A stretch of DNA of 12,689 nucleotides from assembly GCA_016294985.1 (NCBI GenBank), contig JAECRW010000035.1:1-12689 (forward strand). Reading direction: 5' to 3'. The translations under genes were made by a program, and so were the position numbers. The notes under the pieces were generated by a model that saw nothing but the letters and a program-made list of their open reading frames with translations, did not search any database and was not told the DNA's origin. Within the stretch, counting starts at the first letter, position 1. Each line of letters begins with the position of its first letter. Shown here piece by piece: positions 1 through 6,600 of the stretch. Origin of the DNA: Candidatus Sifarchaeum marinoarchaea (GTDB lineage: Archaea; Asgardarchaeota; Sifarchaeia; Borrarchaeales; Borrarchaeaceae).

Positions 1-26
1 AAAACTGGGTATGCTATGCATTGAAA

Positions 27-48
27 TTTCTTTCTTTTCCCTTTTTTT
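27..48 (+). terminator. oligo-T tract, possible terminator of an unseen plus-strand gene
   Basis: This pyrimidine-rich run contains T3, T4 and T7 stretches and lies just inside the left edge. Archaeal transcription commonly ends at such oligo-T tracts. It could end a plus-strand transcript entering from the left, but no coding tail can be assigned with confidence. Just downstream, 52-66 is a short hairpin (AATCTT, loop TTG, AAGATT). The rest of 1-221 shows no gene. Confidence 0.22.
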
Positions 49-164
49 GTAAATCTTTTGAAGATTACTTCAGAATTTACATTATAAGATAGAATCTCCA
101 TTTGAATAATATTTTCTACACACAGCTCAAAATATAACTTTTAGAAGTTTGAATCTTCAATCAT

Positions 165-180
165 AAAAAAGGTAAAAAAA
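165..180 (-). terminator. oligo-T terminator of the small GTPase gene
   Basis: Read on the minus strand this is T7, ACC, T6, about 42-57 nt past the GTPase stop codon. No strong GC hairpin precedes it. Tandem T runs without a stem are the usual archaeal termination signal, so this is probably where the GTPase transcript ends. Confidence 0.5.
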
Positions 181-221
181 CCATTTGTTTGCTTTCGACA
201 TTTAGAAATCGATTTACTGTT

Positions 222-809
222 TTAAGCTTGTTTAATGGATTCATAGTATCTCATGACGATTTCTCTGCATATTTGAATAAATGCACGTTTAACATTTAAT
301 CCATCAGTGGCGATAGTTTCATAGACAAGGATCTCTGCAAATCCATTATCTTGCTCAAAAACGTTTCTAACATCTTCTTTCGTAACAGTTTCTGGCAAAT
401 CTCGTTTGTTAACCATGATTATAACCGGTATACTATTTCCATTTCCTTCATTTGCTAGATAATCTTTTAGCTCATTCACAGCCCATAGGTTTTCGTCCCA
501 TAGTTCCTTCTGAGCGTCCCACACAAAGATAATTCCATCCGCACCTTGCAAAATAACCTTTCTCTGTCCTTTGTGGCGTTTTTGACCTGCAACGGTATAT
601 ATCTGAAATTTAATCTTACCAACGCCAGCGACTGCTCTATCAAAGAATAAGGTACGCCCCGTCGGGTCGGCAATAGATTGTAAATCGCCTTTTATTAATT
701 CTGGGTCATTTTTTGACAGCCACATGACTGAAGTGGTTTTTCCTCCCATACTTGGGCCCCAATATACAATCTTGAACACGAGCCTTCCGTCGGGAGTTTT
801 TAGAGGCAT
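222..809 (-). CDS. MglA/Ras-like small GTPase
   Basis: A 195-residue single-domain P-loop GTPase. Seen: the G1 loop GPSMGGKT at 18-25, a threonine-rich G2 region near 50-53 (DPTGRTLFF), G3 as TVAGQ at 72-76, the G4 base-recognition motif NKRD at 134-137, and ETIA at 164-167 as G5. The canonical G3 aspartate (DxxGQ) is replaced by Thr. This, with the following ADGIIFVWDAQ stretch, is typical of the MglA branch (TVPGQ, then ADG..FV.DSQ) rather than eukaryotic Rab or Arf proteins. There is no membrane segment and no C-terminal cysteine for lipidation, so it is presumably cytosolic. Bacterial MglA works as a polarity switch with a roadblock-domain GAP; no roadblock protein is visible here. ATG at 809 is chosen because AGGAG (820-824) sits 10 nt upstream and the fold begins directly after it. 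An in-frame TTG at 842 would only add a tail before that ribosome site. The transcript probably ends at the T tract around 165-180. Confidence 0.9.
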   Translation of the reverse strand: MPLKTPDGRLVFKIVYWGPSMGGKTTSVMWLSKNDPELIKGDLQSIADPTGRTLFFDRAVAGVGKIKFQIYTVAGQKRHKGQRKVILQGADGIIFVWDAQKELWDENLWAVNELKDYLANEGNGNSIPVIIMVNKRDLPETVTKEDVRNVFEQDNGFAEILVYETIATDGLNVKRAFIQICREIVMRYYESIKQA

Positions 810-881
810 TTTTTTTAAGCTCCTAATTATGAAAAATGACAAAGATTACAACGACTTCAAGTATTACAGTGTTGCTCTGAT

Positions 882-956
882 TGTATATTTTACCTATATC
901 TTATTTATACAATGTGGGAAATTTAACCGCAAAACTCTGGAATTCTCTTTATATAC
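882..956 (-). promoter_or_regulatory. TATA-like cluster upstream of the GTPase gene
   Basis: The spacer between the two minus-strand genes holds several TATA-like boxes on the minus strand: GTATATAAAG at 956-947, GTATAAATAAG at 910-900 and AATATACAAT near 887-882. With initiation about 26 nt downstream these imply leaders of roughly 50 to 115 nt before the ATG at 809. At least one is probably the GTPase promoter, making that gene independently transcribed rather than only read through from the gene at 1017-1655. Which box is used cannot be decided from sequence alone. Confidence 0.33.
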
Positions 957-1016
957 TACTCCAAAGAATGAAAAATGCCTAAGTATTTTTTTAGAGGAAT
1001 AAAGAACTGCAAATCT

Positions 1017-1655
1017 CTATTCTGTCTGCCTTTCAAGTTTTTCTGCAATTATTGTCAATGCATCAAATTTATCAGAAATAGTCTTTACCAAGCCATGTAA
1101 CTCTTTGATTTGTGTTTTAAGTACCTGAATATGTTCAAATGTTTCTTCTGAAAGAGTAGAGTCTTCAATTGTTGTTGGTGGAGTTGGAGGTGTAGGGGGT
1201 TGTGATGTCGTTACTTCACTCACAGGCGGGGTAACAGTTACTTCAGCTGAAGGTTGCACGGGTACAACAGAAGAAATGTCCTCTTCCACCTCAATTAATG
1301 AAGGTTTCTCTGTAACTGCAGGCATTTTAGGTGCTTCGCCAATTTCCTCTATTAATTCTTCAACAATTCTCGTGATCACACGCGGATTAGGCGAGAATCC
1401 TTCAGATTCAATCATATCATTGAGAATCATTTCAACCGTCTTAGAGTCCAATGCAGGGCAAACTTTCACTGCTACGGGCCACTTTCCTTTAATTAAACTT
1501 AACTTGCCACTTTTATCCAGATTTGCTTGCAGTTGAATTGCATAAGACGACCCAGGTAGTTTTCTAGTGGGTAAACTCAATCTATTCACATCCTCTTTGA
1601 GAGTGTTGTTTGTTATAATAGATATTTGTTCACAATGGTATAATAAAATTATCAT
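1017..1655 (-). CDS. unknown protein with proline-rich linker and C-terminal coiled coil
   Basis: Up to 212 residues; I do not recognise the family. Three parts are visible. An N-terminal alpha/beta-looking domain spans about 27-107, including LSLIKGKWPVAVKV, two amphipathic helices and FSPNPRVITRIVEEL. It faintly resembles an ATP-cone-like helical unit, but not convincingly. A flexible Pro/Thr/Val/Glu linker at about 110-165 includes PPTPPTPPTT. A heptad-like helix at about 168-211 probably dimerises. There is no signal peptide or membrane span. The start is uncertain. ATG at 1655 has no ribosome-binding site. An in-frame TTG at 1580 has AGAGG (1592-1596) 11 nt upstream, matching spacing seen elsewhere in the window, and a TATA-like TTTATTATA (1641-1649) lies upstream of it. 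The protein may therefore begin near residue 26, where the conserved-looking part starts. Lying upstream of the GTPase on the same strand, it could be a partner, but this is only context. Confidence 0.7.
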   Translation of the reverse strand: MIILLYHCEQISIITNNTLKEDVNRLSLPTRKLPGSSYAIQLQANLDKSGKLSLIKGKWPVAVKVCPALDSKTVEMILNDMIESEGFSPNPRVITRIVEELIEEIGEAPKMPAVTEKPSLIEVEEDISSVVPVQPSAEVTVTPPVSEVTTSQPPTPPTPPTTIEDSTLSEETFEHIQVLKTQIKELHGLVKTISDKFDALTIIAEKLERQTE

Positions 1656-1773
1656 AATTGATTAAGCACACACAGCTTCTATGATGCGTTTTGTTTTGTT
1701 TTGGCTATATTGGATGCTAAATTTTGCTTCATAGTTCAGCTAGCTAGAAGACCACCTTACTAGTTGGGTGTAG

Positions 1774-1799
1774 TTCTCGTCTCAAAGACTAAACGAGAA
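1774..1799. repeat. 7-bp inverted repeat in a divergent intergenic region
   Basis: TTCTCGT (1774-1780) and ACGAGAA (1793-1799) form a perfect inverted repeat around a 12-nt spacer that itself contains GTCT...AGAC complementarity. It lies about 145 bp before the CBS gene start and about 120 bp before the opposing gene. It could be a regulator site or a small RNA hairpin. The surrounding 288-bp gap (1656-1943) otherwise shows a palindrome AGCTAGCT (1738-1745), a GTTTT triplet repeat near 1689-1703 and no gene. Confidence 0.3.
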
Positions 1800-1929
1800 G
1801 TTATCTAATGAAGGAATTAGAAAGACGTTTAACAATCTATCCACAAACAAAAAACTTAAAAAACTCCTGAAACTGAGACTTATCACAGCCACAGACATTT
1901 AATCGTAATTGTTTTAAAATCGCCTAGAA

Positions 1930-1943
1930 GGAAGTTGGCTTCC
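1930..1943 (+). promoter_or_regulatory. ribosome-binding site folded into a hairpin before the CBS gene
   Basis: The only Shine-Dalgarno-like sequence before the CBS gene is AAGGA at 1928-1932. Its GGAAG part (1930-1934) pairs perfectly with CTTCC (1939-1943) across the 4-nt loop TTGG, ending directly at the ATG at 1944. The stem has 5 bp, 3 of them G-C. Occlusion of ribosome binding, for example temperature- or ligand-dependent, is an inference; a short stem like this could also be chance. Confidence 0.35.
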
Positions 1944-2519
1944 ATGGTTGAAAAGTATCAAACCATCAAGGTAGGCTCTGTGATGAGCACAGATTTTTCC
2001 ACAGTTGATCCTAATTCTACAATAGATGAAGCAGTAAAAATAATGAATGAAAAAGATACTCCTATGCTTGTTGTTTGTACTAAAGAAAACTTCCCAGTCG
2101 GAATAATCACAGAGCGAGATATTGTTATCCGTGTTATGGGCGGTGGTAAAAAGCCAAGCGAAACTCTTGTTGAAGAAATAATGACTTCTCCTGTGAGAAC
2201 ATGCGGTCCTAACACCTCAATTTCTGACGCGATGCGACAAATGGCAAAAAAGAAAATAAGGCAACTATTAGTGGTCAATGAAGGCATTCTTGTGGGTGCA
2301 CTCTTAGCGCGTGACGTGCTCGCTGTAGCACCAGAACTAATTGATATGCTTTCTGAATTAGTCTCAGTGAGGAGCGACGAAAGTAAACCGATTGAGGAAG
2401 GCGCTTCTGGATATTGTGACGAATGTGAGGAATATTCTGATGATTTAAAGCTCATAGACGGAAGGTACTACTGCGAATTTTGTCGGGAAGCAATGGAATT
2501 AGATAAAGAAGAGTTCTAA
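1944..2519 (+). CDS. two-CBS-domain protein with C-terminal zinc ribbon
   Basis: 191 residues. Two CBS motifs form a Bateman module: CBS1 at about 8-62, ending GIITERDI (53-60), and CBS2 at about 76-128, ending GALLARDV (118-125). CBS pairs usually bind adenine nucleotides or related ligands in the cleft and act as energy or metabolite sensors. After a short helix (ELIDMLSELV), a C-terminal zinc-ribbon-like unit has Cys158-x2-Cys161 and Cys177-x2-Cys180. CBS plus zinc-finger combinations are common in archaea and are usually annotated as putative signalling or transcription regulators; the output here is unknown. No enzyme domain is fused. ATG at 1944 is chosen over an in-frame TTG at 1935 because AAGGA (1928-1932) is 11 nt from the ATG but only 2 nt from the TTG. 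The gene stands alone on the plus strand and its stop is 3 bp from the stop of the converging membrane-protein gene. Confidence 0.9.
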   Translation: MVEKYQTIKVGSVMSTDFSTVDPNSTIDEAVKIMNEKDTPMLVVCTKENFPVGIITERDIVIRVMGGGKKPSETLVEEIMTSPVRTCGPNTSISDAMRQMAKKKIRQLLVVNEGILVGALLARDVLAVAPELIDMLSELVSVRSDESKPIEEGASGYCDECEEYSDDLKLIDGRYYCEFCREAMELDKEEF

Positions 2520-2522
2520 TTC

Positions 2523-3161
2523 CTATGAGTTCAGCCTTATTTCACCAAGCGCTTTGGTCATTAAAAGCAGCTTAAAAAACAATTCTTCAAGGCTACATAT
2601 TACGCTAATTTTATTTTCTTTAAGAATCAACATATGACGAAAAACGATCTCTTCCAATTCATTTTTTGTTTTTTTCCCGTTTGCTGGACTTTCAAGTTTA
2701 AAAAGACACCACTCAGCAGAGTTACTATTGTGAGGAATAAATTTCAAGAAGATTCTTCCTTCTGGACTTTCAATTGTAAATTTCCGAAAGAATTTTCTTT
2801 TAATTCCAAACCCAAGCGTTGTAACCTCATCTATTATGAATTGATTCATGTTGGGCTCTATATAACTAAAAGAAAAAATACCGATTGCCACCCCTATTAC
2901 AATTAAGCCAAGTTCAACTGCCGCAAAGGGCCAAAGGAAGTAGAACGCAGAAGTAACTCCTAGGTTCTCTGAACGTCCTCCAGCATCAAGTAATTCCTTT
3001 TGCTGAGCATATGTAGGTTGTGCTGGCATCCCTAACTGTCCGTAAGTTAATAATATTACACTAGCGACAAAAATGACGACAATAAGAGAAAATGCTACAT
3101 ATAAGAGGCTTTTGTATGTTTTATAACTCTTTTTTACGCTGTCTACTAACTTTTCAGCCAT
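2523..3161 (-). CDS. two-TM membrane protein with cytosolic C-terminal domain, unknown family
   Basis: 212 residues. A basic N-terminus (KKSYKTYK, 10-17) precedes TM1 at about 19-40. A roughly 34-residue loop (41-74, GQLGMPAQPTYAQQ...) follows, then TM2 at about 75-99. By the positive-inside tendency both ends are cytosolic and the loop is outside. The C-terminal region of about 110 residues begins with IEPNMNQFIIDE and KRKFFRKF, continues with beta-like strands (RIFLKFIPH, WCLFKLESP) and ends in two helices. I recognise no family. The start is well supported: AAGGA (3171-3175) lies 9 nt before ATG 3161. The ATG overlaps the end of the winged-helix gene by 8 nt, which implies translational coupling and one transcript. 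A DNA-binding protein paired with a membrane protein suggests a membrane-linked sensor or tether; that is inference from context only. Confidence 0.8.
   Translation of the reverse strand: MAEKLVDSVKKSYKTYKSLLYVAFSLIVVIFVASVILLTYGQLGMPAQPTYAQQKELLDAGGRSENLGVTSAFYFLWPFAAVELGLIVIGVAIGIFSFSYIEPNMNQFIIDEVTTLGFGIKRKFFRKFTIESPEGRIFLKFIPHNSNSAEWCLFKLESPANGKKTKNELEEIVFRHMLILKENKISVICSLEELFFKLLLMTKALGEIRLNS
2662..2675 (+). terminator. oligo-T tract antisense to the membrane-protein gene
   Basis: T6-G-T7 on the plus strand lies about 143 nt past the CBS stop. The two convergent genes leave 3 bp between stops, so the CBS transcript must end inside the opposite gene, and this is the first strong oligo-T run it meets. 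On the minus strand the same bases encode part of a lysine-rich stretch (GKKTKNE), so it may simply be codon composition. Confidence 0.35.
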
Positions 3162-3522
3162 TTTCGTCAGTCCTTAATACGTTTTCATACATCTCTCGAA
3201 GTTGTTGTCCATGCTTTGCGGCCATAGCTATCAATGTTTTTGCAATAGGATGAAGATGGTTAATTCGTAATGAGTGCAGTTTTGAGGTCAGTTTATCCCG
3301 CAGGATTAGATTCTCCTCAGTGAGTCGTTGCAATACGCCTCTGTATAGACTCTTAGCCTTTCCTGAATAACCAATTAATCGAGTCAATTGCACTCCTGAG
3401 ACTGCCCTAGGATAAATATGCGCCAGGCAAAGCAGAATTTTTCTATTCATTTCATTGAGTGATGCAAATCCTATGAGAAGATCGTACATTTCTTTCGTTG
3501 TGATAGTGCCTTCTTCAGACAT
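3154..3522 (-). CDS. small winged-helix DNA-binding-like protein
   Basis: 122 residues. The core at about 8-90 has the order expected of a winged helix-turn-helix: helix 1 (EMYDLLIGFASL), helix 2 (EMNRKILLCLAHIY), the turn SGVQLTRLIGYSGK and a recognition-like helix (KSLYRGVLQRLTEENLI), followed by a wing-like segment (RDKLTSKLHSLRINHLH). The Leu-x2-Leu-x8-Leu spacing resembles MarR/ArsR-like archaeal regulators, though I cannot assign a subfamily. A C-terminal helix (PIAKTLIAMAAKHGQQLREMYENV) probably dimerises. ATG at 3522 is preceded by AGGTG (3532-3536) at 9 nt; an in-frame GTG at 3534 overlaps that site and is rejected. It is the first gene of a two-gene operon with the downstream membrane protein (8-nt overlap) and probably controls or connects to it. 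Confidence 0.82.
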   Translation of the reverse strand: MSEEGTITTKEMYDLLIGFASLNEMNRKILLCLAHIYPRAVSGVQLTRLIGYSGKAKSLYRGVLQRLTEENLILRDKLTSKLHSLRINHLHPIAKTLIAMAAKHGQQLREMYENVLRTDENG

Positions 3523-3554
3523 AGTATATCGCACCTAAATTGATTAAGTTGGTT

Positions 3555-3570
3555 GTGTGTCTTTTCACAC
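3555..3570. repeat. GTGTG/CACAC inverted repeat near the predicted start of the wHTH operon transcript
   Basis: GTGTG (3555-3559) and CACAC (3566-3570) flank 6 nt. If the minus-strand TATA-like box at 3587-3597 is used, transcription would begin near 3566, inside this element. That position suits a repressor site, possibly for the winged-helix protein itself. Confidence 0.28.
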
Positions 3571-3586
3571 TTTTGTTACATTAGCT

Positions 3587-3597
3587 AATTATTTATT
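3587..3597 (-). promoter_or_regulatory. TATA-like box for the wHTH-membrane operon
   Basis: The minus strand reads AATAAATAATT, about 65-75 nt before ATG 3522. With initiation about 26 nt downstream the leader would be about 44 nt, containing the AGGTG ribosome site. It lies in the 104-bp gap after the stop of the giant gene, so the two-gene operon probably has its own promoter even though it follows the giant gene on the same strand. Confidence 0.35.
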
Positions 3598-3626
3598 GAG
3601 CAAAATTTTTCATTCTTGATTTAGAA

Positions 3627-6600
3627 CTATAGTGTTGCTCTGGCAGATCTAACAATTTCAGGGCGGATTATTTTGTCTATCATAGATACGTAATTGGGAT
3701 CTTCTGAAATGATTCCGAGAGTCTCCATACCTATAGGTGCAATCAGCACTTCTTCATTATCGCGCCAAAGTATTCTGTAATTTATTTCCGTATTTTTCTT
3801 GACTCGCACATTTCCAAGTTGATGTAACTCCTGTAATATGCGCATCTCTTCCTCTGCCTCTAATTCAGGTTGGGTGATTATAAGCACTTGAACTGACGGA
3901 TCAAGTTGTTTAATTGTGTCAAATGGTACATCCTTGATATTTGGAGTAATTATGGTTAAAGTACGTTTTGTTCTTTCGATAGCTGCTCTAATAAACTCAT
4001 TGAGTTGCTCTCCAATCAAATACCATGTATTTTCTTGAGTAATCCCAGCAGGAAGGATATCTTGGATTTCATCCCAAACGTCTTTTACAACCACTTCATA
4101 GTTCGCAGTATTCTCAATTACCTCTTGAATCTTGTCTCTTGTCTCCTGAATTATTGTTTTATTCACATCGGCTAAGTTCTCCACATTTACTTTGATGTCT
4201 CCTACGAATTTTGTTTTAATCGTTTTATTGAATTCATCTATGTTTTGAGATTGGCGCAGTGATAGATTTTTAAGGCCAGTTTGAAGATCGCTCTTGGTGG
4301 ATTCGATAATATTTTGACTCGTTGATAATTCTTCTCCAAGTTCACTGACGATTCTCGCTGCTGTTTCCATCTTTTCCTCAGATTCTTTTACTAAATGATT
4401 TCTTGTCTCTTCATTAAGTTGATTAACGCTGTTAGTGAACTCTTCTGTTATTTGTTCAGTCCAACTTTGTGAAAGTTCTTGGATCTCACTTACAAATCGT
4501 AATAAATCACCTAAATTCGTATTCATAGCGTTTGTAACAAATTTCTCTAAAGATTGCACATGTTCTTCAAAAAGTCGCACTCTTGATTCTCTTATCGTCG
4601 TTATATCTGCTTCCAGTTTAGTAAGTCTTTTCTCTAAACTTTCAATGGCTTGTTCTAAAGTAGTTGTAATTTCTGTGTCAACTAGGGTTGCCATTTCGCT
4701 GGTCTTCTGCCTATGTTCATCGACTAATTTCTTAATTTCATCGTTGACAGTTGTAATTTCTTGCGTAACCGTTTTGGAAATTTTATTCACTGTGGTAAGT
4801 ATTTCGTTTCCAGCAGTCTGAGTTTTTTCTTCAAGTTCTTGAAGATATTTTGTTTGAATCTCCTCAGTGTCTTCTTGTGTTGTATCAATCATCTTTTCCA
4901 TTTCTTCGCTTAATCGTAGCTTTATAGTATCAATGGCATCTATTTTTGACAGAGCGATTGCATTAACCTCTTGTAGCACCTTACTCAACTGTTCGTTTAT
5001 TTCTTCTCTTAACGCAGCACGGCTTTCATTTGATGTTGTTAGATGAAAATCTACTAATTCCAAAGCACTTTCTCTGATTAAATTAACAATGTTTTCTATT
5101 TCTGCATCATTGGATTCAATTTTGTTCTTTAGAGCATCCTCAAATAAACCTAAACTTTCTTTTTGCGTTTCTTTGCTCAAATCAAGTATTTTGACCAAAT
5201 CTTGACGGATCAACTGGATAAACGTGTCAAGGTCGCTCTCTTGAACTGATAGCAAGCTTTTGAAGTTCTCATTTGCCTCTGTCATTGAGTCTATTAATTG
5301 AGACGCGCTATCCTCGCGGATTTGAGTCAATTGACCTATAGCGAAAGCATTATTGAGTTCATATAGCGTTATATTTCTCAGAATTGAGTCACTAACACTC
5401 TGCTTCGTCTCAGTGATTTGTGAGTCAGTATGTTCAATATAGTTTGAAAAATCTTCAGTAAACTCTTTCTTAAGCGCATTTACGGTTTTTGAATGCTGTC
5501 TTTTACTATTTGCGATCCGTTTTTTGTATTCTTGTTTGAGAGTTGTTATATCCTTCTTTAGAATTGAAATTTGGTCAGTAAATCGGTTGTTTATTTCTTT
5601 TTGTAAAGATTGCGTTTTAGCGGCAAAATCCTCACGAAGTCCTGTTATTGCTGATGTTATTTCTTTTAATGTTGCAGTTATATTCTCTGAGTAAAGTTTT
5701 TTCGTAGTTCCAACATATTCAGAACTAGCTATTTTTGTAGCGTCCACTTGTTCATCAAGTAAATTTTTCATTCCTTCAACCATATTTGTTGTCTTATTTA
5801 CTTGTGCGGCGAGTAATTCTTCATATTCTCTCAAGTGAGCGGTTTGTAAGGTATCAAGTTCATTGGTCAGAGTTTTAGTTTCCTTATTTAATCGATCTAT
5901 TTCTGATTGAAAGGTTGAAATAATAAATCCATTTAAGGCATTCAATTCATTCGCGAGTTGTTCATGTGTCTCGGTATAGGCAACTTCTATGCTTTCTTTA
6001 AGACTCTGATTTGTATCTATGGCCTGCGTTTTTCCTTCTTCCAAATTTTTTAGAAGTGTTTCTTCAAGCGTTTTCAATGTCGTTGCTCTAGCGGTATGAA
6101 GATCTCCTGTATATTTCATTATTTCATTTTCAATATTCTTGATTTCTGTTTTCTCGCTTTCAAGTTGTTTTTCCTTTAACTCTTTGCTATATTTGTCGAT
6201 CGACTTTGTTGTATCCTTTAAGTTTTTCATTTGTTTATCAATAACCTGAGAAAACTCCTTTAGTGATGTTTGATATTCATCGCTAAACTCCTTAAAACGC
6301 AGTTGCAAATTATCTGCGAATCCCTTAGCCAGTGAGCCCATCATATTCGTAAAGTTTTGTAAGGTTGTTGATATTCTTAACTCACTATTTTTTGAGGCTT
6401 GAAAAAGAGGTCGATGGATTTTTTCTGAGACTTCTGCACTAAGGGCTTCTTTTAACTCAGTTTGCTTATCTTTCAGAGTAGTAATTTTCTGAGTTAAAGA
6501 CTCTTCAACATTTTTGTCAAATTGTTCAAAATGCTGCGCAATTACATTTGTGTAACGTTCTATATGTTTATTGAGCTGTTCTTTAGATTCCATAATTTTT

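Noticed and set aside
1..24. Possible C-terminal tail of a plus-strand gene (frame 1 ends TGA at 22-24)
   Set aside because: Only seven codons are visible and other frames are equally open; the following T tract hints at a gene end but the assignment cannot be supported.
724..1002. 92-residue plus-strand frame overlapping the GTPase start and its promoter region
   Set aside because: No recognisable domain, and its first part is antisense to the P-loop region of the GTPase.
1741..1800. Possible tRNA or structured RNA (CACC/GGTG and TTCTCGT/ACGAGAA stems)
   Set aside because: No acceptor, D-arm or T-loop pattern can be assembled from these stems; kept only as an inverted repeat.
1958..2455. 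165-residue minus-strand frame opposite the CBS gene
   Set aside because: The opposite strand encodes two clear CBS domains and a zinc ribbon; this frame is Ser-rich shadow sequence.
4435..4821. 128-residue plus-strand frame inside the giant gene
   Set aside because: Antisense shadow of the coiled-coil gene; Ser/Val/Phe-rich composition is what the complement of Glu/Thr/Lys codons gives, and it has no ribosome site or domain.
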